DNA of 64,000 bases from Halococcus saccharolyticus DSM 5350 (GCF_000336915.1 NZ_AOMD01000015.1:121158-185157); one strand, 5' to 3'; positions 17,446 to 26,772 are shown, numbered from the stretch's first letter. Notes: generated by a model not told the origin, from the sequence alone. Numbers and translations: made by a program.

Positions 17446-18693
17446 TCACTCGGTCGAGAACTCGTCGAGCGTCGCGTGAATTCCTGGCCTGACGTCAGAG
17501 ACGAGCGTGCCGTCGATGTCGAGGCCGAGCACCGAGACGGCGGCGGTGCCCACCTGTTCCGTGGCGTCGCCTGGCGCGTACACGCCGAGCCGCCACTGAT
17601 CGCGCTGCGTCGTATTGAGCGCCTCGACGAGCGTCGACTGGCGACCGAGCGGCCGGATCTCGCCGCTCACCACCACCCGCGAGGAGGACTCGGTCATGCT
17701 CGGGCGCGCGGGCACGTCGAGGATCACGTCGCCGGCGTCGACCGCCGCCTGGTCGGCGATTGCTCGCTCCCACTCGCGGACGGTCGCGTGATCGGCGTCC
17801 ACGATGTCGTCGGGCGTATCGCGGAGTTCGGCCCAGACCGCGCGCTTGTAGAGGTCGCGCCGGCCCAGCCGTGCGGCGTCCGCCGCGGTCCGGTCGTGGC
17901 TCCGGAGCGCCACGAGGAGGTCGTGGTCGTCCATTCGGCGGAGTGCCTCGGCGTCGATTGAGCTATTTTCGTCACCGTTGCCGCCGTCGAGCAATCGCTC
18001 GGTCGCGCGCCGGAGCATCGCCTTGCCGATCCTGGCGACGGGGTGGCTGTACACTGTGGGATTCATCAGCGCCCGCGCGAGCAGCAGCGACTCCGCGGTC
18101 TGGACGTTGCCCTCTGCGAGCGCGAGCTCGTCGTCGACGAATCGGAGCTCCCGGACGAGCCGGCCGTGGTCCACAGTGCCGTACGGCACGCCGGTGTGGT
18201 GAGCGTCCCGAACGAGGTAGTCCATCCGATCGACGTCGAGTTCACCCGACACCAACTGTCCGAGCCGGCCCTCGCCCGCGACGAGGCCCGCGATCCGGTC
18301 GGGATCGAGGTCGTGGGCTTCGAGGATTGTGGCGACCTCTCCAGTCGAGAGGAGTTCGTCGACGTCGTCGTGGAACTTCCCGGTACGGCGGTGGACGAGG
18401 GCTTCGAGGTTGTGGCTGTAGGGGCCGTGACCGACATCGTGGAGCAGCGCGGCCGCCCGGACACGCTCGGCCTGGCGACCCTCGATACCGAGCTGGGAGA
18501 GGGCGCGGTCGGCGAGGTGAAATACGCCGAGACTGTGCTCGAAGCGGGTGTGGTTGGCGGAGGGGTAGACGAGATCGACAGTCCCGAGCTGGCGGACGTG
18601 GCGGAGGCGCTGGACTGTCGCGGTGTCGAGGAGCTCCCGCGCGACGCCCGCGACCTCGATGTGATCGTGGACGCTGTCCTTGATCGTCTTCAT
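17446..18693 (-). CDS. HD-domain phosphohydrolase (SAMHD1/dGTPase-like)
   Basis: A 415-residue HD-superfamily protein. The metal-binding H...HD...D pattern is clear: NHTRFEHSLGVFHLA near residue 48, LLHDVGHGPYSHNLE near residue 85, and a later Asp in DVDRMDYLVRDAHHTG. This arrangement (R-x-F-x-H-S-L-G, then HDxGHGPxSH) is that of the SAMHD1 / dGTPase-like branch. I start at the internal Met (18693, MKTIKDSVHDHI). The C-terminal 150 residues are less conserved and may be regulatory. Possible roles are dNTP hydrolysis or (p)ppGpp-like metabolism; not decidable here. Confidence 0.88.
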   Translation of the reverse strand: MKTIKDSVHDHIEVAGVARELLDTATVQRLRHVRQLGTVDLVYPSANHTRFEHSLGVFHLADRALSQLGIEGRQAERVRAAALLHDVGHGPYSHNLEALVHRRTGKFHDDVDELLSTGEVATILEAHDLDPDRIAGLVAGEGRLGQLVSGELDVDRMDYLVRDAHHTGVPYGTVDHGRLVRELRFVDDELALAEGNVQTAESLLLARALMNPTVYSHPVARIGKAMLRRATERLLDGGNGDENSSIDAEALRRMDDHDLLVALRSHDRTAADAARLGRRDLYKRAVWAELRDTPDDIVDADHATVREWERAIADQAAVDAGDVILDVPARPSMTESSSRVVVSGEIRPLGRQSTLVEALNTTQRDQWRLGVYAPGDATEQVGTAAVSVLGLDIDGTLVSDVRPGIHATLDEFSTE

Positions 18694-18771
18694 CGGGAGC
18701 GACTTCAACGCGTTCGGTGAAAAAGTTGCGCGCCTGGCCCCTCGCCACCGTCTCGGTCGCAGTGCGTTCGC

Positions 18772-18921
18772 TCAGTCGATGTTCGCGATCGCCTCGTCGA
18801 TGTCGAACGCCTCGGTGGTTTCGCTGCCGTCCTCGCCGCGCTCGACTTCCTCTTGGCCCTCGTCGATCTCGACCTCCGGGCCTTCCTCGTCGATGAACTC
18901 CGTGTGGACGCCCCAGGGCAT
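18772..18921 (-). CDS. Small acidic haloarchaeal protein
   Basis: A 49-residue, extremely acidic protein (MPWGVHTEFIDEEGPEVEID..., ending in AFDIDEAIANID). It is upstream of the HD-hydrolase gene on the same strand, about 80 nt away. It is too short for standard ORF calling but has strong haloarchaeal codon use and composition, so I think it is real. No domain is recognised. It sits directly after a 23-codon reading frame (18922-18993) with no gap. Confidence 0.65.
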   Translation of the reverse strand: MPWGVHTEFIDEEGPEVEIDEGQEEVERGEDGSETTEAFDIDEAIANID

Positions 18922-18993
18922 TCACTGCCACCCCGTTGGCATGGACGCTGCTTCTCGCCCCGTGGTGGATCGCTGCGGGAGTTTCGAGCTCAT
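18922..18993 (-). CDS. Possible 23-residue micro-ORF
   Basis: ATG at 18993 opens a 24-codon frame whose TGA abuts the ATG of the acidic protein (TGA-ATG with no gap). A TATA-like box on this strand (19031-19040) precedes it. It may be a leader peptide that couples translation of the acidic protein, or chance. Nothing in its sequence is recognisable. Confidence 0.25.
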   Translation of the reverse strand: MSSKLPQRSTTGREAASMPTGWQ

Positions 18994-19030
18994 GATTTGG
19001 TTGCTGGGACGTCACAGTAGTCGACGTGGC

Positions 19031-19040
19031 GATTTATACC
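19031..19040 (-). promoter_or_regulatory. TATA-like promoter (minus strand)
   Basis: GGTATAAATC on the minus strand is a good archaeal TATA match. It would drive transcription leftward from about 19010, ahead of the micro-ORF at 18993 and the acidic protein at 18921. Confidence 0.5.
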
Positions 19041-19167
19041 CATCGAGACCCCGAACGCCGGTACTGTCGCTGCTCGTGAGCTACCCGGCGGTCCGTTCGT
19101 TATCGTCGCCTGGCGTTCGGTCCGACACCTCGAACAGCCTTATGCTCGATCCGCACCACGCGGGAGT

Positions 19168-20019
19168 ATGTCCGACGTGGCTGCTCCGGATCTCGACGGT
19201 CGCACGGCGTTCATCACTGGGACGACGCGCGGGATCGGCAAGGCGATCGCGCTCTCGCTCGCCGAGCACGGCTGCAACGTCGTCTCGACTGGGAAGACCG
19301 TCGACGACACTGACGCCGATCTCGACGGGACGATCCACGAAACCGCCGCCGAATGTGAAGACCGTGGTGTCGCTTCCCACGCCATCCAGCTCGATCTCCG
19401 TGACGCCGACGAGGTCGCGGCCGCCGCCAGTGAGGCGATCGACGTCTTCGGCGAGGTCGATATCGTCGTCAACAACGCCAGCGCGATCGAAATCGCCAGC
19501 GTCGAGTCGATGCCTGCGAACCGCTTCGATCTCATGACCGAAGTCAACGTCCGTGGGACGTACCTCACGTCCCGCGCGTTCGTCCCGCATCTGCGCGAGA
19601 TCGGTGGTGGGCAGATTTTGACGAACGCACCGCCGGTGACGATGGATCGCGGACCGGGAAAGGCCGCCTACGCGTGGTCGAAACTGGGGATGACGTTCGT
19701 CACGCTCTCGCTTGCCGGCGAACTCGAAGGCGACGGGATCGCGGCCAACGCGTTCTGGCCGGTGACCGCGATCGACACCCGCGCGACGCGATACTTCGGC
19801 ATGGGCACCGAGGACGACTGGCGCTCGCCCGCCATCGTCGCGGACACGGTGCTCGAACTCCTCGATCGCGACATCGAATACACCGGCAACGCGGTCTACG
19901 ACGAGGAGATCCTCCGCGAGGCTGGCGTCGACGATTTCGCCGAGTACAACCTCACCGAGGGTGATCCGGCACCGCTGTCCGCACGGATGTTCGATCCCGA
20001 TTACGAACGGCCGGCGTAG
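19168..20019 (+). CDS. Short-chain dehydrogenase, HSDL2-like
   Basis: A 283-residue SDR with [11 protein letters not shown] (TGxxxGIG) near residue 17, VNNASAI near residue 108, and a catalytic YAWSK (YxxxK) near residue 167. The active-site segment is unusual for classical SDRs: [26 protein letters not shown] resembles the HSDL2-type subfamily, which has a proline-rich loop before the tyrosine. The C-terminus after residue 215 ([17 protein letters not shown]) also fits that subfamily. Substrate unknown. Confidence 0.88.
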   Translation: MSDVAAPDLDGRTAFITGTTRGIGKAIALSLAEHGCNVVSTGKTVDDTDADLDGTIHETAAECEDRGVASHAIQLDLRDADEVAAAASEAIDVFGEVDIVVNNASAIEIASVESMPANRFDLMTEVNVRGTYLTSRAFVPHLREIGGGQILTNAPPVTMDRGPGKAAYAWSKLGMTFVTLSLAGELEGDGIAANAFWPVTAIDTRATRYFGMGTEDDWRSPAIVADTVLELLDRDIEYTGNAVYDEEILREAGVDDFAEYNLTEGDPAPLSARMFDPDYERPA

Positions 20020-20117
20020 CGAATTGCGATCCCGGATCGCTTCCAGACCGCCGCACACGATGCGCAGACGATGGGACGAGCACAAGCGTTTACTCCACTC
20101 ACGGCTCACGCCGAGCT

Positions 20118-21146
20118 ATGGTGACGTTTCTCTCCGGGGGCACAGGGACACCAAAACTGCTCCCCGGAGCCGAGTCGGTCTTCGATCCCGCCGACACCAC
20201 CGTTATCTGCAACACCGGCGACGACGTCGCAATCGCGGGCCACCTCGTCTGCCCCGATCTCGACACCGTCCTGTTCGAGCGCGGCGGCGTCCTCGACCGC
20301 GAGCGGTGGTGGGGGATCGAGGGCGACAGTACCGAAACCCACGACGAACTCCGCGCGCTCTCAGAGGAAGCAGGGTTCGACGCCGGCCCACGCTACCTCT
20401 CCGACGAGCGACAGATCGAAGGACGAGACCTCGCGCGCTGGCGACGGTTCTCTGGCGTGGGGGAGTTCATGACCATCGGCGATCGTGACCGGGCTGTCCA
20501 CCTCTTCCGAACGAGTCTGCTCGACGAGGGTCACTCACTCACCGAAACAACCGAACGGCTCGCCGACGCCTTCTCGCTCGATGTCTCGCTCCTGCCGATG
20601 AGCGACGATCCGGTGGCGACGATCATCCACACTCCCGAGGGGACGATGCACTTTCAAGAATTTTGGGTCGCTCACGGCGGCGAGCCGGCGGTCGAGGACG
20701 TCGAGTTTCGTGGGACGGACGACTTGGAACGCGGCGGTCGAAACGACAGTGCGGCCCCGACGGCCGCGGTACGCGACGCGCTCGCCGAGCCGGTGGTGAT
20801 CGGCCCGTCGAACCCGGTGACCAGTCTTGGACCGTTGCTCGCACTCGACGACGTTCCCGAAGCGCTCGCCGAAACGACCGTGGTTGCGGTCTCGCCGTTC
20901 GTCGGCGAGGAACTCTTCTCGGGACCGGCGGCGAAGCTAATGGCGGCAGTCGGCGTCGAACCGAGCACCGCCGGCGTCGCCGAATCCTACCCGTTCGCCG
21001 ACGCGTTCGTGATCGATGACGCCGATCCCACGGATCTCGGCCGGCCGACGGTGACGACCGATATCACGATCGACGACGGAGAGGACTCGACGCGCGTCGC
21101 GCACGCGGTCGAGGAGGCTCTCGAACTCGGCCGGGAGGTGCCCTGA
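20118..21146 (+). CDS. cofD: 2-phospho-L-lactate transferase (F420 biosynthesis)
   Basis: This 342-residue CofD enzyme joins the phospholactyl (or related) moiety from its GDP/GPP-activated form to Fo, making F420-0, the key step of coenzyme F420 biosynthesis. The N-terminus is diagnostic: [17 protein letters not shown], then VICNTGDD. Later [15 protein letters not shown] and VAVSPFVG are also typical. A TTTACT box lies about 27 nt upstream. It heads a four-gene unit with 1-4 nt overlaps (DUS-like, CitG-like, DUF447), suggesting a shared pathway. Confidence 0.95.
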   Translation: MVTFLSGGTGTPKLLPGAESVFDPADTTVICNTGDDVAIAGHLVCPDLDTVLFERGGVLDRERWWGIEGDSTETHDELRALSEEAGFDAGPRYLSDERQIEGRDLARWRRFSGVGEFMTIGDRDRAVHLFRTSLLDEGHSLTETTERLADAFSLDVSLLPMSDDPVATIIHTPEGTMHFQEFWVAHGGEPAVEDVEFRGTDDLERGGRNDSAAPTAAVRDALAEPVVIGPSNPVTSLGPLLALDDVPEALAETTVVAVSPFVGEELFSGPAAKLMAAVGVEPSTAGVAESYPFADAFVIDDADPTDLGRPTVTTDITIDDGEDSTRVAHAVEEALELGREVP

Positions 21147-21922
21147 TGTTCGAGCCCCGACTCGCGCTCGCGAGCCTGAGCGGCGAGTCCGACGCTGCGT
21201 GGGCGCGCGCGGTCGAAGAGCACGTTGGCGCGGCCTTCCTCGGCGGAATCGCACTCGACGAACCCTCTCGGCGAGCGGCACGCCAGCTCGTTGCCCGCGA
21301 CCGCACCGAGTTCCTGCCCGACGACCCGATCGCGTTCGTCGATTCCCATCTCGACGCGCTCGACGACGTGCCGCTCCGTCCGGGGGTCAACGTCCGGAGC
21401 GCATCGCGCGCGCCGATCCGCGAGGTCGCCGGGGTCTGTGCCGACCACGACGCTCTTATCGAGATCAACGCCCACTGCCGCCAGGACGAGCTGTGCGCGG
21501 TCGGCTGTGGCGAGACCCTCCTTCGAGAGGCCCACCGGCTGTGCGAGTACGTCGAGACCGCCGCCGAGACGGGCGCGACGGTGAGTGTGAAAGTCCGCGC
21601 CGAGGTACCAGGCGTCTCGCTCCCCGACACGGCACGGTGGGTCGCGGCCGCGGGGGCCGGCGTGATCCACGTCGACGCGATGGACTCCGAGCCGGTGATC
21701 GCCGATGTCGCGGGCGCGACCGACGCGTTCGTGATCGCCAACAACAGTGTCCGCGACGCCCCGACCGTCCGCGAGTACCTCGATCACGGGGCTGACGCCG
21801 TGAGCGTGGGACGGCCGAGCGACCGACCGGCGGTGCTGAAGCGCGTGCGACGGGCGACCGACGAGTGGTTCGCGGAGCGGGAGGAAGCGTCAGAGCGGAT
21901 CGAGCCGGGTGCGAGCGGATGA
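21146..21922 (+). CDS. tRNA-dihydrouridine-synthase-like flavoenzyme
   Basis: A 258-residue TIM-barrel protein that resembles archaeal DUS-related proteins. The best motif is INAHCRQDELCAVGCGETLL near residue 107, where the Cys after NAH matches the catalytic Cys of dihydrouridine synthases; SVKVRAEV, IHVDAM and VIANNSVRDAPTV follow as barrel strands with FMN/phosphate contacts. It is shorter than bacterial Dus (about 320) and lacks an obvious C-terminal tRNA-binding helical domain, so it may act on a small molecule instead. It overlaps cofD by 1 nt. Confidence 0.75.
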   Translation: MFEPRLALASLSGESDAAWARAVEEHVGAAFLGGIALDEPSRRAARQLVARDRTEFLPDDPIAFVDSHLDALDDVPLRPGVNVRSASRAPIREVAGVCADHDALIEINAHCRQDELCAVGCGETLLREAHRLCEYVETAAETGATVSVKVRAEVPGVSLPDTARWVAAAGAGVIHVDAMDSEPVIADVAGATDAFVIANNSVRDAPTVREYLDHGADAVSVGRPSDRPAVLKRVRRATDEWFAEREEASERIEPGASG

Positions 21923-22773
21923 GAACGCCGGCCGAGAACGCCCAGCTGGCGCTCTTGCTCGAAGTCACCGCGACGCCCAAGCCAGGCAACGTCGACCGCG
22001 CCCGCGAGTACCCCGACCTCCGGTTCGAACACTTCATGGCCGGCGCGGTCGGCGCGAACGAGGGGCTCAGGGCCGCTGCCGGCGACCCCATTGGGGAGTC
22101 GTTCGAGCGCGCCATCGAGGGGATGGCCGACCAGCGCGGCGGCAATACCCAGTTCGGCGCGCTGTTGTTGCTCGTCCCGCTGATCCGAGCGGCGAGCGAC
22201 GGAGACGGTGCGTCATCCGGGAGCGAGGAACTGACGCCGGAGCGCGCCGCACACGTCGCGGAAGCCACCACGGTCGCCGACGCCGCCGCGTTCTACCGAG
22301 CGTTCGAGCACGTCGATGTCGCAGTCGACGACCCGCCGGCGGACATGGAAGCCCTCGATGTCCGTCGAGGAGCCGACGCCGTGCCAGCGATCGAGAAACG
22401 AGGGATGACCCTGTACGACGTGTTCGAGCGGAGCGCCGATCGGGACGACGTCGCTCGCGAGTGGGTATCGGGGTTTCCCCGAACGTTCGCCGCGGCCGAC
22501 CGCATCGCCGCACTCGACGGCCTAGTGTCGGACCGCGCGGCGCGGGTCTTCCTCGAACTGCTCGCGGACGAACCCGATACGCACGTCGTCACGAAATACG
22601 GCGAATCGACTGCACAGGAGGTTTCAGCGGCCGCCGCAACGGCGTTGGATGGCGATACCGATCCCGACGCTCTCGCCGACGATCTCGTCGAGCGCGGCGT
22701 GAATCCAGGGACAACCGCCGACCTCGTCGCCGCCGGACTGTTCGTCGCGCTCGAACGCGGGCTCGACGTATGA
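21919..22773 (+). CDS. CitG/MdcB-like triphosphoribosyl-dephospho-CoA synthase family protein
   Basis: A 284-residue protein of the CitG family, whose bacterial members make 2'-(5''-triphosphoribosyl)-3'-dephospho-CoA for citrate lyase. It has the family motifs VTATPKPGNVDR near residue 16 and RGGNTQFGALLLLVPL near residue 73. No citrate or malonate lyase genes are nearby, so a different ribosyl/phosphoribosyl-transfer role is likely. It overlaps both neighbours by 4 nt (ATGA). Its company (cofD, DUS-like, DUF447) suggests coenzyme biosynthesis; that is inference. Confidence 0.85.
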   Translation: MRTPAENAQLALLLEVTATPKPGNVDRAREYPDLRFEHFMAGAVGANEGLRAAAGDPIGESFERAIEGMADQRGGNTQFGALLLLVPLIRAASDGDGASSGSEELTPERAAHVAEATTVADAAAFYRAFEHVDVAVDDPPADMEALDVRRGADAVPAIEKRGMTLYDVFERSADRDDVAREWVSGFPRTFAAADRIAALDGLVSDRAARVFLELLADEPDTHVVTKYGESTAQEVSAAAATALDGDTDPDALADDLVERGVNPGTTADLVAAGLFVALERGLDV

Positions 22774-23387
22774 CCGAGCCAAGTGGAACCGCAACCGACG
22801 CCGAATGGCCTGTCGCGCTCCGGGGTGTAACCGAGTCCGTGGTGGCGACGCTCGGTCCCAACGGACAGTGGAACTTCGCGGCACTCGGCCTCCATGCCGG
22901 CGATCCAGTGACCGCTCGCACGTGGGGTGCGACACGGACCAGGCGCAACTTCCACGAGGAGGGCGAGGGCGTCGTCCAGTTCCTCACGGATCCGGTGGTG
23001 TTCGCAGAGAGCGCGCTCTCGATCCTCGAACGCTCTTCGCCTACTCATCCCGCGGCCGACGCGTGGGTGCGCGTCGCGGTTGAGCAGGTCGATGCGGGCG
23101 AGTCAGGAGGTACATCGTGGGCCGAATGGGAACTCACGCCCGTCGACTCGGGCGTCGAAACCGAACGCGTGCCGACCACCAACCGGGGCTACGGGGCGGT
23201 GATCGAGGCGACAGTCGCGGCCTCGCGGCTCGACGTCGACGCCTACGACACCGACGAACTCCGCGCTCGCCTCGATTATTTCTCAGAGGTGGTCGAGACC
23301 TGCGGCGACGAGCGCGAGCGCGAGGCGATGCGGATGGTTCGTGATCTCACAGCTTGGGACAGGAGACGGAACGACACGGATGAGTGA
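22770..23387 (+). CDS. DUF447-type protein (flavin-binding split barrel)
   Basis: A 205-residue protein that I recognise as DUF447 by its start (WPVALRGVTESVVATLGPNGQWNFAALGLH) and the following TWGATRTRRNFHEEGEGVVQFLTDPVVFAESAL. This family is predicted to have an FMN-binding split-barrel fold and is widespread in archaea. It is the last member of the cofD operon and starts inside the CitG-like stop codon (ATGA). The function is unproven; an F420 or flavin-linked step is suggested only by the operon. Confidence 0.8.
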   Translation: MTEPSGTATDAEWPVALRGVTESVVATLGPNGQWNFAALGLHAGDPVTARTWGATRTRRNFHEEGEGVVQFLTDPVVFAESALSILERSSPTHPAADAWVRVAVEQVDAGESGGTSWAEWELTPVDSGVETERVPTTNRGYGAVIEATVAASRLDVDAYDTDELRARLDYFSEVVETCGDEREREAMRMVRDLTAWDRRRNDTDE

Positions 23388-23409
23388 GCGAGCGGGCGAG
23401 AGCGGGCCG

Positions 23410-23415
23410 TTTATA
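23410..23415 (+). promoter_or_regulatory. TATA promoter of rps17e
   Basis: TTTATA lies about 26 nt before the rps17e ATG (23439), a strong match to a leaderless haloarchaeal promoter. It follows the DUF447 stop by about 20 nt, so rps17e has its own transcript. Confidence 0.65.
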
Positions 23416-23438
23416 CCCCACGACCGACACCATCCGGC

Positions 23439-23630
23439 ATGGCGATCAAACCGGCCTACATCAAGAAGACCGGCACACAGCTACTCGAACGGTATCCCGA
23501 GGCGTTCTCGACCGACTTCGAGCACAACAAGGAGAGCGTGACCGCGCTCACGAACGTCACCTCGAAGAACGTCCGCAACCGCATCGCGGGCTACGTCACC
23601 CGCAAGCGCCAGGGGAACGCAGCGGCCTGA
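23439..23630 (+). CDS. rps17e: 30S ribosomal protein S17e
   Basis: The 63-residue archaeal S17e, a small ribosomal subunit protein shared with eukaryotes. [20 protein letters not shown] and the [20 protein letters not shown] segment are unmistakable, and the length is that of archaeal S17e, which lacks the long eukaryotic C-terminus. It is unusually basic for this window because it binds rRNA. It precedes asd on the same strand. Confidence 0.97.
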   Translation: MAIKPAYIKKTGTQLLERYPEAFSTDFEHNKESVTALTNVTSKNVRNRIAGYVTRKRQGNAAA

Positions 23631-23742
23631 GTCGGGATCGGAACCCGATACAGAGACAACGAAGACACCTTCTTACACGGTCGAACGGCGGTGTTTGTGC
23701 CGACCAGAACGGTTTTCACCCACGCTTTCCCTACCCTCGGCA

Positions 23743-24780
23743 ATGTCTTCCACACGCGTCGGTGTTCTCGGAGCCACCGGGGCCGTCGGGCAGCGGCTGA
23801 TCCAGCTTCTCGATCCCCACCCCGAGTTCGAGATCGCGACCCTGACCGCGAGCGACGACAGCGCCGGCAAGTCCTACCGTGAGGCGGCGAAGTGGCGTAT
23901 CGAGACGCCGATTCCCGATGACGTCGCGGAACTCGTAGTAGAACGGACCGATCCCGACGCCGTCCCCGACGACGTCGATCTCCTCTTCTCGTCGCTGCCC
24001 TCCTCGGTCGGCGAGCGGGTCGAACCGGGCTTCTGTGAGGCGGGGTACGTGGTTTCGTCGAACTCCTCGAACGCGCGGATGGCCGACGACGTGCCGCTGA
24101 CGATCCCGGAGGTCAACCACGACCATCTCGATCTCCTCGAAGTCCAACGCGACGAGCGCGGTTGGGACGGAGCCCTCGTGAAGAACCCCAACTGCTCGAC
24201 GATCACGATGGTACCGACGCTCGCGGCGCTCGACTCGTTCGGTCTTTCTACTGTCCACGTCGCCACGATGCAGGCGGTCTCGGGCGCGGGCTACGCGGGC
24301 GTGAGCTCGATGGAAATCCTCGACAACGTGCTCCCGCACATCGGTGGCGAGGAGGAGAAAATGGAGACCGAGACCCGCAAACTCCTCGGCTCGTTCGACG
24401 GCGCGGAGATCGATCTCCATGATGTCGACGTCGCGGCCTCGTGCAACCGGGTGCCGACGCTCGACGGCCACCTCGAAAGCGCGTGGGCCGAAACCAGCGA
24501 GGCCCTCACTGCCGACAACGCGATGGCCGCCATGCGGGACGCCCCCTCGCTTGACCTCCACAGCTCGCCCGACCAGCTGATCGAGGTTTTCGAGGACCCG
24601 AACCGCCCGCAGCCCCGCCTCGATCGGATGGTGGGCGGAGGGATGAGCGTCGCGGCGGGCGGCGTTCGCGAGACCAGCGATGGGGTGCAGTACAACTGTC
24701 TCGCGCACAACACGCTGCGCGGGGCGGCCGGCGCGAGCGTGCTCAACGGCGAGTTGCTGGTCGAAGACGGCTGGTTCTGA
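23743..24780 (+). CDS. asd: Aspartate-semialdehyde dehydrogenase
   Basis: A 345-residue enzyme that reduces aspartyl phosphate to aspartate semialdehyde with NADPH, the branch point for Thr, Met and Lys. It has GVLGATGAVGQRL (NADP loop) near residue 7, SSNSSNARM near residue 105, the active-site Cys in NPNCSTITMV near residue 150, and AVSGAGYAGVSSMEI. VAASCNRVPTLDGHLESAW places it in the archaeal/fungal class. The start at 23743 (MSSTRVGVLG) is preferred over the longer frame to 23695. Confidence 0.96.
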   Translation: MSSTRVGVLGATGAVGQRLIQLLDPHPEFEIATLTASDDSAGKSYREAAKWRIETPIPDDVAELVVERTDPDAVPDDVDLLFSSLPSSVGERVEPGFCEAGYVVSSNSSNARMADDVPLTIPEVNHDHLDLLEVQRDERGWDGALVKNPNCSTITMVPTLAALDSFGLSTVHVATMQAVSGAGYAGVSSMEILDNVLPHIGGEEEKMETETRKLLGSFDGAEIDLHDVDVAASCNRVPTLDGHLESAWAETSEALTADNAMAAMRDAPSLDLHSSPDQLIEVFEDPNRPQPRLDRMVGGGMSVAAGGVRETSDGVQYNCLAHNTLRGAAGASVLNGELLVEDGWF

Positions 24781-24893
24781 CCGGATTGACATTTTCTGAA
24801 CAGTAGCATCGAACAACATCCTTGGCGGGAATAGCCGAAAAATAACTTGTTCCGTCACAATATTGAATATGATGCCAGTGGCGTTATTCAGAC

Positions 24894-25652
24894 ATGAAGT
24901 ATAGGTCCGATTTTGAAGAGATTGAAAGTGTGTTTGAAGAGAAAAGTGAGGATTACGGTCCCCATCATCCGAGTCGGAGATCGGCTCGAACCCATCTGGT
25001 GAGTGCATATAACCTACACGTCTTTCATAGCGAAGTACTGGACACAATGGGAAAATCGACCGAGGACAGACATAAAATTCAATTACTGCTGCTCAATCAG
25101 AGTGTTAGTGCTTCGTACTCCTTATATCAGTTGGTGCGAAACCATTGCTACACCACCGCCTACGGACGAATTCGGTATCTTTGGGAGCTCTATCTGATAC
25201 TACAGCAACTGAATCGGAGGAAAGGGCGTACTGGAAACAGGTATCAGGAGATTCGTAAGACACTCAATGAAGATGAGTTTGGGAAGTACGAGACGCTTCC
25301 CCTGACAGAATACCTTTCAGATATACGAGATACAGTAATTTGCGACTTGCGCGACGAACACGCTCTATACGGGAAAATATACGATCACATTAGTAATGTC
25401 GGCTCTCACCCACACTCGATCAAGTCATCTGGAAACGACGATCAGTGGAATATCGTCTCTGAAAGAGACCTCTTCAGACTTGGTCTTATCTTTAACTTCG
25501 GACAGGCCGCTCAATTTGTCCGTACATTCTCAGATATACGAGAGCGGAATGCAGTTCGTAGAGAAATGGACCACATATTTGCGCAGATAGAACGTACAGG
25601 ATTGGCGCTACCAAAATTCTTAGAAGACGACATAGAGTTTGCTATGACCTGA
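24894..25652 (+). CDS. AT-rich orphan protein, possible DUF5677/HEPN-like
   Basis: A 252-residue protein encoded in the only clearly AT-rich stretch of the window (roughly 45% GC against about 65%), with codon use unlike its neighbours, so recent transfer is likely. It is helical and not strongly acidic. The segment VSASYSLYQLVRNHCYTTAYGRIRYLWELYLIL and later YDHISNVGSHPHS recall helical DUF5677/AbiV-type proteins of some defence loci, but this is a weak visual likeness. The Rx4-6H HEPN catalytic motif is not seen. No partner gene is adjacent. Function unknown. Confidence 0.75.
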   Translation: MKYRSDFEEIESVFEEKSEDYGPHHPSRRSARTHLVSAYNLHVFHSEVLDTMGKSTEDRHKIQLLLLNQSVSASYSLYQLVRNHCYTTAYGRIRYLWELYLILQQLNRRKGRTGNRYQEIRKTLNEDEFGKYETLPLTEYLSDIRDTVICDLRDEHALYGKIYDHISNVGSHPHSIKSSGNDDQWNIVSERDLFRLGLIFNFGQAAQFVRTFSDIRERNAVRREMDHIFAQIERTGLALPKFLEDDIEFAMT

Positions 25653-25684
25653 AAAAATCCAACTTATGATTCATATTAGTGGTC

Positions 25685-26647
25685 TTAAATCACCTGGTTC
25701 CGGAGATTCTCGTATTTCCCTGTGTTCTCGACTCGCCGAAGGTTCTCGGCCACGATATCTGCAAGTCGTTCGTAGTACTCTGGCGTGTGGCCCGCGTTGT
25801 GCGGCGTGATGAGTACGTTCTCGAACCCCCATAGTGGATGATCCTCGGGGAGGGGTTCGGGATCGGTGACGTCGAGACCCGCGCCGCCGATCGCATTCGA
25901 TCGCAGCGCCGACACGAGGGCGTCGGTGTCGATCACGGGCCCGCGCGCGACGTTCACGACGACGGCGTCGGGCGGGAGGGTGTCGAACTCCGCCGCGCCG
26001 ATCATTCCTTCGGTTTCGTCGGTGAGCGGAACCGCGAGCACGAGATGGTCGGTGCGGGCGAGCGCGTCGTGGAGGTCGTCGGTGCCGAGGACTTCGTCGG
26101 TTGGACCACCCCGCTCGGGCGAGTGGCGGATGCCGATGGTGTCGATGTCGAATCCTTGGAGTCGCTCGACGACGCCGCCGCCGAGCGCGCCGAGACCCAC
26201 GATTGTGACTGTGGATCCGGCGAGTTCGCGAGTCGGGTAGGCGCGCCACTCGCGGCGCTGCTGGCGTCGCCATCCCTCGTGATGACGACGACAGAACGTG
26301 AGGAGGAAACCGAGGACGTGCTCGGCGATGTTCGGGGCGTGGACTCCCGAGGCGGTCGTCACGCTCACGCCGTGGTCCTTGAACGCCTCGGTCGGCAGGT
26401 GGCCGTAACCGGCGTACGAACACGCGAACAGCCGGAGGTTCTCGGCGCGATCGAGTACGGACGGCTCCACGGTCGAGCCGGTGGCGACCGTCGTGCGCGC
26501 GAGCAGATCGCGCTCTTCGTCGGGCGTTGCAGCGCGTCGAACGTCGTACTCCGGCAGGCGCTCGCGCAGCGCCGCCGCGTACTCCGCCATCGGCATCCCG
26601 TGGACACCTCGCCGGAGTACGGCGATATCGGGGTTCGATTCAGTCAC
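25685..26647 (-). CDS. D-isomer-specific 2-hydroxyacid dehydrogenase
   Basis: A roughly 320-residue NAD(P)-dependent dehydrogenase. It shows the Rossmann loop VGLGALGGGVVERL near residue 150, the catalytic Arg/Glu/His set in VNVARGPVID, DVTDPEPLPEDHPLW and LITPHNAGHTPEYY. The start is uncertain: the open frame runs to a GTG at 26716, but that codon overlaps a TATA-like CTTATAC. I therefore prefer the GTG at 26647 (xTESNPDIAVLRRG), which gives family-like length. The substrate could be phosphoglycerate, lactate, glyoxylate or another 2-oxoacid. Confidence 0.88.
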   Translation of the reverse strand: MTESNPDIAVLRRGVHGMPMAEYAAALRERLPEYDVRRAATPDEERDLLARTTVATGSTVEPSVLDRAENLRLFACSYAGYGHLPTEAFKDHGVSVTTASGVHAPNIAEHVLGFLLTFCRRHHEGWRRQQRREWRAYPTRELAGSTVTIVGLGALGGGVVERLQGFDIDTIGIRHSPERGGPTDEVLGTDDLHDALARTDHLVLAVPLTDETEGMIGAAEFDTLPPDAVVVNVARGPVIDTDALVSALRSNAIGGAGLDVTDPEPLPEDHPLWGFENVLITPHNAGHTPEYYERLADIVAENLRRVENTGKYENLRNQVI

Positions 26648-26772
26648 GATATCCGCCTCGTTGTCGCTCGTCTCGACACATGAGATCCCGTTCGACCGCA
26701 CCTCGTATAAGTCCACTCGGGCTGTGAGTGTCGTCCCGACACCGCTCGTCGCGGGCGAAAAACGGGCAGACC

